Part shown: positions 55,150-64,000 of the stretch, one piece after another
How positions within the stretch are numbered: position 1 is the first letter of the stretch
Layout: every line of letters begins with the position of its first letter
DNA from: Branchiostoma belcheri
Lineage: Eukaryota; Chordata; Leptocardii; Amphioxiformes; Branchiostomatidae
Reading direction: 5' to 3'
Length of the DNA: 64,000 nt
Assembly: GCF_001625305.1 (NCBI RefSeq)
Contig: NW_017803368.1
Location: 186,232 to 250,231 of the forward strand
Position numbers and translations under genes: made by a program
The notes under the pieces: model-generated
Databases searched by the model: none
What the model saw: the letters and a program-made list of their open reading frames with translations, nothing else
What the model was told of the DNA's origin: nothing

Positions 55150-55503
55150 TGGCAAGCCGCTCAGACACCAAAGAAAAACATTCTGCAGTAGGAAAACCGG
55201 CAGAGTGCAGGATCGGTCAGCCCTTCATCCTAAGTACTTCCAAATGTTGAAGGTTGCGATCTGCGGTTTTTCTTGTAGGTTGCAAGAAAAACGCCTTTCT
55301 ATAGGAAGCACTTACGACTTAGTCCCTTCTCCCACTCACTAGAAGGTCATCCCTGAACTTCAAAGACCACCTCGTCAACGTCAAAGCCCCAAACCCAAGA
55401 AAATAATAACTGTTTTCTGGCCGTTCGCTCAGAAGCCGGGTTATGGTGACCTCGTACTAAATGTGGGAAGCCCAGACGGCATATGTCGTGGTGGGCTGTT
55501 GAT

Positions 55504-55721
55504 TAGCCTGGTATCCAGTCTGATCGTGGCCGGGGCCGAAAGAGCTCTGTCCCGCCCACCTCACATAGGTTTCCCGGTGTGTATTATTAGCGTAACTCTC
55601 CTACCGGGACGGTCTGTTGCACTGGGCGGGGGAATCTATTAGAGCCCCCGAAGGCACAACCTGCCCGAACACCCCAATAAGAATACCCCCAATCACGTAA
55701 GATTGGATACCAGGCTAGCTA
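55504..55721. mobile_element. TAGCC...GGCTA MITE, perfect 9-bp TSD
   Basis: TAGCCTGGTATCCAGTCTGA at the left and ATTGGATACCAGGCTAGCTA at the right. GCTGTTGAT is at 55495-55503 and 55722-55730. Shorter sibling of 5202-5548, lacking its 16-bp triplication and central hairpin. Confidence 0.85.
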
Positions 55722-56171
55722 GCTGTTGATCGTTGATCCGCACTGGACCGAACCTGACTCCATACCTCTGGCGTACATGAATAAGGGGGAGATTCACAAA
55801 ATAACGGTTTGAAGTGTGCAATTTCGCTTGAAAACTTACTAATGCATCCCTATCAACGTCTGATTGTAGCCTTTCACTGGTCAGAAGTAGACACAATGCC
55901 GCATGACCTGGAGACACATGTGGATTTTAGTCGGTTTTCCACTGTATATTTTAGATGCGGGTATTTGGACACTCGTGATTGTGTAGTTAGCTGTGTGGAA
56001 GAACGTTGCTCTGCAAGATCAAGAGGCGAACTCACTAGTAAAGTACTCCCTGCCTGGTTTTAATCATCAATCCTAGTTTTTACTAGGCGGCTTGAGCTCT
56101 GACTACTTACTGTGCAGTGTCCCCACTCTGCGCACTCTCGCAGTGCAAACCATGTTTTCTGTGCGAGACTT

Positions 56172-56735
56172 ATTTGAAATGAAATGAAATACCTTTATTG
56201 TACATTCATGCCACGACGGGCTAGGTACAGGTCAAGATATAACAGACACAAAACAAACGTATATAGAAAATTGGAGACAAGAGATGCACTACTTGACTCA
56301 GACATACATCCGTAAGGAACATACAAGGATACTATACTAGGTTAATACAAAGTGTTCTAGTCACTGAGCTAATATAGAGAGGTCAACTTCTTCTCGCTTT
56401 TTTGTACAATGGAAAATGTGGGAACAGATCATGTTTGTGATACAGGGTTTGTCTAGACGCATCAAAAATATAAATCTATCATTTGCACTTAAGTGTTCAA
56501 AGTATGGGAACTTCTCTTTAATATGATTAAAAAGGACAAATCTTTCATTAGAATATAAAGTACAGTCTAAAATAAAGTGTTGTTCATCTTCTATTCTATT
56601 CATGTTACAGTATTGACAGAGTCTATTCTGGAGAGGAATGCGGTTGTGCCTTCCCGTTTCAATGAGTAATTTGTGGCAACTTATTGTAGACGACAGGTTG
56701 CCCGGCGCGCAAGTTTTTTTTGCACACAAAACAGT
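56172..56735 (-). pseudogene. Non-LTR retrotransposon 3' fragment
   Basis: The minus frame from 56729 to the stop at 56361 contains CHKLLIETGRHNRIPLQNRL, CQYCNMNRIEDEQHFILDCT, NERFVLFNHI and DRFIFLMRLDKPCI. It is the best preserved RT tail in the window. The 3' UTR runs to 56172, ending with (GAAAT)n-like sequence. The 5' part is missing. Confidence 0.8.
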
Positions 56736-57167
56736 CTTTTTAAGTTTACAATGACTAAGCTCCCTGCAGCGGCTCAGCTTATGGCATTCGAAACAAACTG
56801 TGTCCCGCCAGGGCCAGCATCTGTACGATACCTGTACAGGTAGCCTGGCTTACGGCTCGCCTTCTAAAATTAATGGTCTTGCATGACGACAATCTGAAAT
56901 ATGCAACCTGAGAAAAATAAGTATTTCGAACCATGCTACACTGGCTTTCCAGTTGTTGGAACGCTTCAACGTGATCAGTTACTTCCTTCGTCCCAGAGAC
57001 AATGGTCTTTCTTTATCAGACACACTTTAAAATAAGACTGTCATGTGAAGTCTTCAAATTCTCCTAGCCATCGGAAGAAAAACGGAAAATCTATTTGTCT
57101 TAGTTTTTTTCCGTCATATTTATACAGGGTTTCCCACTCAGTGATAACCCTACTTTTCAGTGGGGCC

Positions 57168-57650
57168 CTGTATCTCTCTCTCTATCTCTCTCTCTCTCTG
57201 TCTTTCTCTGTCTCTCTCTCTCTCTCTCTCTCTGTCTGTCTTACTCTGTCTCTCTCTCTCTGTCTTTCTCTGTCTCTCTCTCTCTCTGTCTGTCTCTCTC
57301 TGTCTCTCTGTATCTCTCTCTGTATCTCTCTCTCTCTGTCTTTCTCTGTCTCTCTCTCTCTCTCTCTGTATGTCTTTCTCTGTCTCTCTCTCTCTCTGTC
57401 TGTCTTACTCTGTCTCTCTCTCTCTGTCTTTCTCTGTCTCTCTCTCTCTGTCTGTCTCTCTCTGTCTCTGTCTCTCTGACTCTGTCTGTCTCTCTGTCTC
57501 TCTCTGTCTATGTCTCTCTGTCTCTCTCTCTCTCTCTGTCTCTCTGTCTGTCTATCTATCTCTGTCTCTCCCTCTCTCTCTCCCTCTCTCTCCCTCTGTC
57601 TCTCCCTCTCTCCCTCTCGATCCCTTTCCCTCTCCCCCCCTCTCTCAGAG
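57168..57650. repeat. CT/TCTG low-complexity tract (about 480 bp)
   Basis: Long (TCTC, TCTG)n tract with internal blocks repeated over tens of bases. The open + frames (L/S-rich) are artefacts of the repeat. Confidence 0.95.
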
Positions 57651-58002
57651 GGGTCAGAGGTTAGGCCAATTTTTGCATTTGATTTTAAAAGTAGACATGT
57701 CTACATATGTCTTTATAGCGTGTGGCAGACGGTTCCAGAGGATAGGTCCTGATTGTGAGTGGGCACGTATCGCAGAAAACAACTACCAGATGATGATAGA
57801 TTTAGATGAAAGGGAAAGAGGACATAAAGATAAAACTCGTGTAAAAGATAACAAGTATGTCAAGTGGATCTAGTGGAGCCAAGGTAGCGCTACGTCTGGA
57901 AGTTAACCTATTTAGGGAACCTAACGCAACTGTTCCTTTCAAGTAGGATAAGCCCTTTACTTGGGAGATTGGCCCCCGTGGATTCTTCTGATGTGATTTG
58001 CT

Positions 58003-58596
58003 AATCTCCAGGCAGATTCTGTGGGGCAAGGGGAGTTAATATTGGTATCCTGTAACCATTGGCCACCTGTAACCATTGGCCGGCCCACGGGGCTATTGGA
58101 CACTCCTCTGGCCAATGGATACTAGTGCTGCATACTAGTACCTAAACCCAATTTTAGGTTCAGGTCCGGATTCAAGTCCAGAGGTTTAGGTTCAGTTCCG
58201 GACTTGTAAGTCCGGACCTAAACCCAAGGCATAAACAAAATTGCATGTTGGCAACCCTGCAATGTTGTCTGGGTGAAAATTTGGCCACATAACATGGAGA
58301 CCGATACTTGACGATGCCCGATGGCAATGTTTTCTGCATTTTGCAGCAAAGATTTTGCAATGTACGGAAGGTTTTAGGTGGTTGGAAAGAAAGGGGGTAT
58401 GTGAAATGGTCTTTTATGGTAATAAGTCCGGACTCGGTTCTTGACTTTTGTGTTTTTTTTTTGGACTTGAACCTAAACATTCTTACAAGTCCGGATCCAA
58501 GTCCAGTGAGCCGGTATGCAGCCCTAATGGATACTGCCTTGCCATCGTATGGTATGCTTGGAGATTGCCTTGCCCCTCAGAATCTGCTCGGGGATC
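58003..58596. mobile_element. CTCCAAGCAGA-family MITE with nested hAT
   Basis: ATCTCCAGGCAGATTCTGTG with GGGCAAGG at the left, and CCTTGCCCCTCAGAATCTGC with TCGGGGAT at the right. The interior CTGTAACCATTGGCC and CACTCCTCTGGCCAATGGAT is interrupted at 58123-58526. Confidence 0.7.
58123..58526. mobile_element. hAT-type non-autonomous element, perfect 8-bp TSD
   Basis: Starts TAGTGCTGCATAC and ends GTATGCAGCCCTA, so both TIRs fit the hAT consensus YARNG (TAGTG, TAGGG). Perfect 8-bp duplication ATGGATAC at 58115-58122 and 58527-58534. Subterminal 'aagtccgga' words occur in both orientations. No transposase. Confidence 0.9.
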
Positions 58597-58939
58597 AGTG
58601 ATTTGTAACGGCCTGGAGGTCCAGGTGTCAGATCGGACAGGTCGGTTACGACGATACAGCAATCCAGACATGTCTGTGGTCAGAACGTACTTGCCACGCA
58701 TGGTGATTTGTTAGTAGGTTTTTGAAAGCTCCAGGGCTAGTTTCTTTTCAGATTCACCGGCGTTTGTCAAGGGGCCAATGCGAGTTTCTTTGGGTGATAT
58801 TTGATATTTGCCAGCACTGAACATCTGTTGGTAAATTTGGACATTTCTTGTGACTGTACAAAACGGACAAATTCAAACGTTACTAGTATATATTAGACAT
58901 GTAACAAAATTGTAACGCTGAACGATGACTATTTCTTAA

Positions 58940-59168
58940 AGGCATCCAATGCAGTTTTTAGGGCTTGGGAACCCGATTTTTCAAAGTCAATATTCTAGTC
59001 ACTTATCTACATACTGAGTTGAAACAACACTGCTCCAATGTATAGTGACCCACATGGAGCAAATATACCCAAAATTCTGACGGAAAATGGTTACTGGATG
59101 GGCCCTGGGTTGATTGCCTTATTCAGAAAATTTCCAGTTTTGCTGCTCTGAAATCGCATTGGAGGCCT
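58940..59168. mobile_element. TTAA-type MITE, internally deleted
   Basis: AGGCATCCAATGCAGTTTTT at the left after TTAA and AATCGCATTGGAGGCCT at the right before TCAA. At 229 bp it is shorter than the 350-400 bp siblings because of an internal deletion near 59110. Confidence 0.8.
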
Positions 59169-59401
59169 TCAACCTCAGTGTTCTTGTATGAAATACCAGG
59201 AACTGAGGAAGTCCTTATCCGGCCTTTTTTTCTATGCAATGCCTGCTGGCGTTATACATGGCCGTGGGTTTCACCTGGTGCCAATTTTCGGGTGACTGAG
59301 GAGACCACTTCTTTGCGAAATGTCGTTTGACGGATGTGGTGGATGGTGTAACTATGACAGATCCGCTGACACGCCAGGTTGTGCCAAAGGTCTATCTTGC
59401 T

Positions 59402-59806
59402 GAATCCGTATTTGATATTATTTAGGCATGCTAGCGTCAAAACATTTGGGTGGTAGGTAGCTCTTGTGCTGGGGAAGAAGTGACGTGAGTTTGGGCCCCC
59501 TAGCAGCTTAATCTGGAACTGCAGGGGTGTTTGTTGAAAACTATTTAAAGTAGGATAACTCAAGAGCCGGTTTGAGGGATGTGGCGAAGGGATTGTGGTG
59601 CTCAAGAGTCAGAATATGTCTGGTTTATAAGGTGTTTTAGTCACAGTTTATGTCCTGAACTCGGACGTGAATCGTATTATACACAGGGGACAATACATTG
59701 CCATGCTGTATGACGTAACTGAAGTTAAAAAAAAACCATACACGTTAGTAGAATGTCAAATTCAGAAAAAGTATTTTTGTCCCACCCTGAAATTGTTATT
59801 GATATG
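59402..59806. repeat. Dispersed duplication, copy 2
   Basis: Second copy of 54761-55149, with an extra stretch of about 18 bp ('ctggtttataaggtgttt'). Confidence 0.85.
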
Positions 59807-60962
59807 CATCACTCCGCGGTGATCTCTCTACAGCCAATGACCATGGGCAGGCGACCATGGCCACGGAGTCGGTTGGTATGTCATGAGTTGAACTCCCGCG
59901 TCGTTTGGTTAACCTTACAGACACCCTATAACATTGGTGAGATTGCCTGCGTAATTCTAGACAGGGCGGTCACGGTCAAGGACTTGGGGAGTTCTTTTTT
60001 CTATTAAAGCAGAATAAATGAAATACAAGCCATCAAGCACAATGAAAAGTAACAAAGATATAATACTACATGAAAATAACAAATTCATATATACAATCTA
60101 AGCAAACAATACAAATCAGACAAGTAGGATTCTCTGAATATATTGCACATGCAGCAAAATTTTCATTTAAATTTTGTGCCAAACCGTCGTTTGTCTTGTT
60201 CCTGCACAAGATAAAACGTGGGCGTTACACTTACACATGCGCCAAATCCACGCAAGAATAATACTTTGAAATAATATCGATGGGCACATTTCCACACAAA
60301 CCGTTACGCATGATAAAATCCGCCACGATAGGCCTATAAACTCCCGTGGCGCTACCTCTGCCTACCACACAACAGTTTTCTACTTCGTGCCAAGTCGCGA
60401 CTACCCAATCACAACACAAGGCTCGAATTTTTCATTAAAGAGCACAGAGCGTGTGCTTTTACACCCCCGACTTCCCGACCTTTTTAACTTATTGTTCATT
60501 CCTGTTGTGGAGACTCTGTAACCGTGCACTTATTTCCTCCGTGTAACAAATCAGTACCACCTGCAAACTGGGTCTAACCCGTCAGAGGGGAGCCGAATCG
60601 TACCCGTAAAGACAAACAAGATGGTCATATTTTGACACCAGGCCTTGTATACGTCTGTCCTCGACGCCGGGCTAATCTGTCATGACTACCTAGGCGATGA
60701 CCCTGCAATGTAAGCTATGCTCGCCGCGAAGGCCACCTTGGCGCTCCCCCACTACACTGACGAAGACCTGAAAAAGTCATAAAATACCGGTGGGGCAACG
60801 TTGTAAAAATAAGCCTCTTACATGGACAAAAACACACTATCAATCAGTGCCAACAGTAAGAGACAAGTGAGGTCTCTGAAGTGACAAAGGAAAATATCGA
60901 CATTGTCTTCATTTCCGTCGATCTGCATTGCACAACTATCAACATGGTTACAACTATTCGAA
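59807..60962. other. Intronic, nothing recognised
   Basis: A short hairpin CACTCCGCGGTG lies at 59810. No exon recognised. Confidence 0.4.
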
Positions 60963-61135
60963 TGAAATCTCATCTGTGTTGGTAGACTCCATAGTTAGAA
61001 CGTTTAAGCTCGTTCCAATCAGCGATTGCATCCCACATCTGACATCCCACATCTGACGAAGATCAACCAAAAATCTATGGTGAGTTCTTTCCTTGTGTTG
61101 GAACAAGCTTAAACTTTCTAACTATGGTTACAACT
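60963..61135. repeat. Inverted repeat with CATCTGTGTTGGTAG motif
   Basis: CATAGTTAGAACGTTTAAGC with TCGTTCCAA at the left and TTGGAACAAGCTTAAACTTT with CTAACTATG at the right. Between them are a 14-bp duplication (CCCACATCTGACAT) and CTGACGA. Same motif set as 15336, 28316 and 38712. Confidence 0.65.
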
Positions 61136-62048
61136 AGTTGGTGGTTTACAGCTGAAAAAAAAACTTTCAGACCTAATGGGGTGTTTTGGAAGAAAGGAAG
61201 CTCTTAGGAATTTGAAATCTGAGTATCTATGCACAATGAAGATCCTACTATGCATGATGTACAAAATGACTAATTAACTGGTGGACGTCCCAACCACTAA
61301 GTATCAAATACCCAGGGAAGTACAAGAAACAGTCTTGCGTTCAAATATCAGAGTTATCAACTAAGAATTGAGGTGTTCAAAGACACGTATTTTTCAAGAA
61401 CTATCGTAGAGTGAAACTCGTTACCACCAAGTACATTTGGGGCATCATCACTAGAAAGCTCTTGCAGTTAAATGAAAAGATTGTAGTCTCTACCAGACTA
61501 TCTACGCTGGCTATATATCGGAGAATAATTGTCAGGGGAGTTTGTAGGTTTGACAGGCCGGAGGGAAAGAAACTACCTCCCCTCGGCCGGACTCCCCTGG
61601 CCAATGTTACTCTCTTTTTTGCCGAATTCTACGATCCGTATTCCTGAAGAAAGGCCTGGTGGAGGCTACTAAGATCGGGCGTAACAGGTCGTTCGGTGTA
61701 ATATTGCTGCCGCTGCGCCGTGTGCCTGCGAAGCCGGTGTGTTACACCGAAGAGCAGTTATACCGGCTATACCGATACATATTCAGACATAGGAGGCACG
61801 TGCCATTCTATATTGGGTGGAGATAGAAATGGCCACTTGAACACATCCACCTGAAAAGAATTAGTCTCGATATTGAAGTGAACCTGAAAGTCACATCTTC
61901 CGTGACTTCCATTGCACAACATTGATTAGATGTCATATTGCTTCTAACAAAGCGCATCTGAGCTGGGCAGATTTCACATGGGAGAGTCCACAGCGCCCAA
62001 GGCCAAAGCTGTATATGTCTACTTGTTTGAAGAAATAAAGAAAAGAAC
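61136..62048. other. Intronic, nothing recognised
   Basis: 'actcccctggccaatgttac' near 61588 recalls the 50250 tandem unit. No gene is supported. Confidence 0.4.
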
Positions 62049-62134
62049 GATCTATCTATCTATCTATCTGTATATATCCATCCATCTATCTATATCTATC
62101 TACCCATATCTATCTACTTATCTATCTTTCTCTC
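62049..62134. repeat. (CTAT)n microsatellite
   Basis: (CTAT/CTGT)n imperfect run. It lies at the 3' side of the minus-strand SINE and may derive from its tail. Confidence 0.9.
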
Positions 62135-62139
62135 TATGC

Positions 62140-62500
62140 CTTTTGGTCTTGGTGGTTAAGGTAGCCAACATCAACTTGCTGATGATTCTGCTACACTGTA
62201 GTATTTGGGCTGTAGAATTTTGGACCACACCCGGGCATGCCCCTACTCTTTTTCGAAAGGTGTGGTGGGGTCTTTAACGTGCTCGAGGTGTGGCTCTCCT
62301 CAAACATGGTACCTCCAGTTTACGTCCTATCCGAGGGACGTCCCTAACCGAAGCTAGGTACTCATTTACACCTGAGTGAAGTGAGGAAATTCGTGTAAAG
62401 TGCCTTTCCCAAGGGCACAAGATCGGTGACATGGGTGGGGATCGAACCATGGGCCTCTAGGTCCCGAGCCGAACGCGCTACCGCTGCGCCACACGACCCC
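62140..62500 (-). mobile_element. tRNA-derived SINE (Pro-like head), long body
   Basis: The minus head TGGGGTCGTGTGGCGCAGCG has B box GGTTCGATCCC and loop CTCGGGA (CGG). The body holds 'gaaaggcactttacacgaat', 'taaatgagtacctagcttcg' and 'cctcggataggacgtaaact', a longer central region than in the 20222 copy. Confidence 0.75.
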
Positions 62501-63151
62501 ACTTTTTGCTTCCTTGGTTACCACTGCCTTTTTATGACTCTTATGTCTATTCCATGTCCAATATTTCGATGTTTTTGTGAAGTAAAAGTTGCAATTGCCA
62601 TTGCCCACGAGGAGCCGGCCAACGTCTTGTCACAGCTTTTCTCTTGGGTATATCTAGGATTGCATCTCTGCGTGCCTGCATGCCCGTTTGTTGGTGTCTG
62701 GGTAATGTAGTCTGGGTTTTGATCCGACTCCATAGCCTTGTCTCCTGCCGATAGTCTAGTTGCAGTTGTGCCTGTCACCTGAGGCGTGTATACAGTACAG
62801 TATCACCATGCCTACACGTCACGTACTGTAAGGTAGACGCGTCCTTGCTGCAGGCCTCACATTCAAAGAGCTGTCTCTGGGGTGACAGATGACTTGAATC
62901 TGTGTGCCCATGCATCATGATTACAGATGTGTCCCCAGTGAGAATGAGTATGGAACGAATTGGACATTCTTAGATAAAAATGGCAATCTTGAATCTTGTG
63001 CGCCGATCACAATGGCGGCAGGTGCAGCAAAAAAAGTCGGCGAATTATTTGTTCACGGTAATGATAAATTCGCGGTACAGTGTCAGTGACGAAAACCGAA
63101 TATAAAAGGACCGCAAAAAATTATGATTTACAGTATATATACGAATTGAAA
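62501..63151. other. Intronic, nothing recognised
   Basis: The frame at 62904-63089 has no recognisable domain and no clear splice context. Confidence 0.4.
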
Positions 63152-63394
63152 TTGAGTGGGTGAGTGAGTGGGCGAGTGAGTGAGTGAGTGAGTTAGTGAG
63201 CGAGCGAGCGAGTGAATGAGGGGTGAGTGAGTGAGTGAGTGTGAGTGAGTGTGAGTGAGTGAATGTGTGAGTGAATGAGTGAGTGTGTGAGTGAGTGAGT
63301 GATGAGAGTGAGTGAGTGAGTGAGTGAGTGAGTGAGTGAGTGAGTGAGTGAGTGAGTGAGTGAGTGAGTGAGTGAGTGAGTGAGTGAGTGAGTG
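63152..63394. repeat. (TGAG)n tract
   Basis: About 240 bp of TGAG with interruptions that increase towards the left. The T/H/S/L-rich minus frames are artefacts. Confidence 0.95.
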
Positions 63395-63499
63395 ATAGTA
63401 CCCGTGGTGCACGTTTCCTACACAAAGGTCAGGCCAACACTAACACAAAACGTCCTTCAAGACTTGCTAGCAATCACTCCTGGCCCAATGACATCGAGT

Positions 63500-63840
63500 A
63501 TAATGAATGAATCTTCATTTGTATGTTCATGGCCATGGGGCTAAATGCATACATCAGAGTGAGATGTTACATGTACATTGTACATCATACTGAGTAACAT
63601 GATACATAGGATACAAGGATAACAGAATAACAAAAAAAGTCTTAACAACTACTAGAGAATAAACTAATCTAGGTATTGAAGATTTCTTCTCTCTTTTAAA
63701 TTCACATAGTTTTTCTATTGTTTGGTCATTACTGGTGGACTTGAGATGATAGTGTGTCACGTTCAATATCATACAATTTACAATCAAGTACAAAATGCAT
63801 TTCATCTTCTACGCTACTAGAGTTACAAACCTCAAATATT
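63500..63840 (-). pseudogene. LINE 3' fragment
   Basis: The minus strand reads VCNSSSVEDEMHFVLDCKLY, DIERDTLSSQVHQ and stop. The 3' UTR ends with a (GAAT)-type run at 63500-63512. Truncated at the zinc-knuckle-like region. Confidence 0.65.
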
Positions 63841-64000
63841 ATAAGGTATTTAATTACTTAAGATTAGGAACACGTATGAGTTAGTCTTCACCTGATCCAG
63901 ACCGTCAATTATACTCAATACCTCATATTGACACGATTCGACCCAGGCACTTCGGTCAAGCTGGGATCAAGACAATTTTATTCCCTCACGTCCAGATTGA

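Noticed and set aside
57045..57873. Long + frames (144 and 237 codons), Leu/Ser/Cys-rich
   Set aside because: They are translations of a CT/TCTG low-complexity tract.
63045..63425. 126-codon minus frame of THSL repeats
   Set aside because: Product of the (TGAG)n tract; no codon bias or domain.

Overview
This is a eukaryotic, animal genomic window of about 40% GC with three assembly gaps. It is gene-poor and packed with small transposable elements. The mix points to an invertebrate deuterostome, most likely a lancelet (Branchiostoma). The reasons are dense terminal-inverted-repeat MITEs, tRNA-headed SINEs, 5'-truncated non-LTR retrotransposon tails, Helitron-like ends, and exons matching chordate-type genes. 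The species is an inference; no rRNA or mitochondrial marker is present.

Two genes can be supported, both on the + strand. (1) 27458-29500: a two-exon, 443-residue coding sequence with matching splice phase. Its N-terminal helix resembles Largen (PRR16) and the related INSYN2 proteins. (2) 44290-46211 and onward: the 5' end of a fibrillin-like gene. An ATG-free, CpG-rich leader ends at a splice donor at 45074. A second exon (46027-46211) carries a signal peptide, a furin-type RVKR site and a phase-2 donor inside a glycine codon, as in vertebrate fibrillins. Everything from 46212 to the window end would then lie in its first coding intron. A third candidate, a terminal exon at 17523-17715, is open and acidic but unrecognised.

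Layout. 1-6300: MITE, tandem repeat, gap, three LINE tails, a SINE, a TAGCC-type element with a 9-bp target duplication, and a fourth LINE tail. 7100-16900: GGCCACACC-type and TTAA-flanked MITEs, nested Helitron-like elements, SINE. 17000-19500: candidate exon, hammerhead-like hairpin, unresolved sequence. 19500-26900: dense MITE/LINE/SINE cluster with several nested insertions. 27368-29500: Largen-like gene. 30000-36900: long Helitron-like element, 25-bp minisatellite, MITEs and foldback repeats. 38700-41010: Penelope-like remnant, then a 1.4-kb TAA-flanked element inside a second TAA-flanked element. 41200-44250: SINE, LINE-in-MITE nest, microsatellites. 44290-64000: fibrillin-like 5' end and its repeat-filled intron, including a hAT-type element nested in a MITE with a perfect 8-bp duplication.

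The two genes share no visible function. Their proximity may echo vertebrate linkage, since PRR16 and FBN2 both map to human 5q23. The main information in the rest is the insertion order of nested elements.
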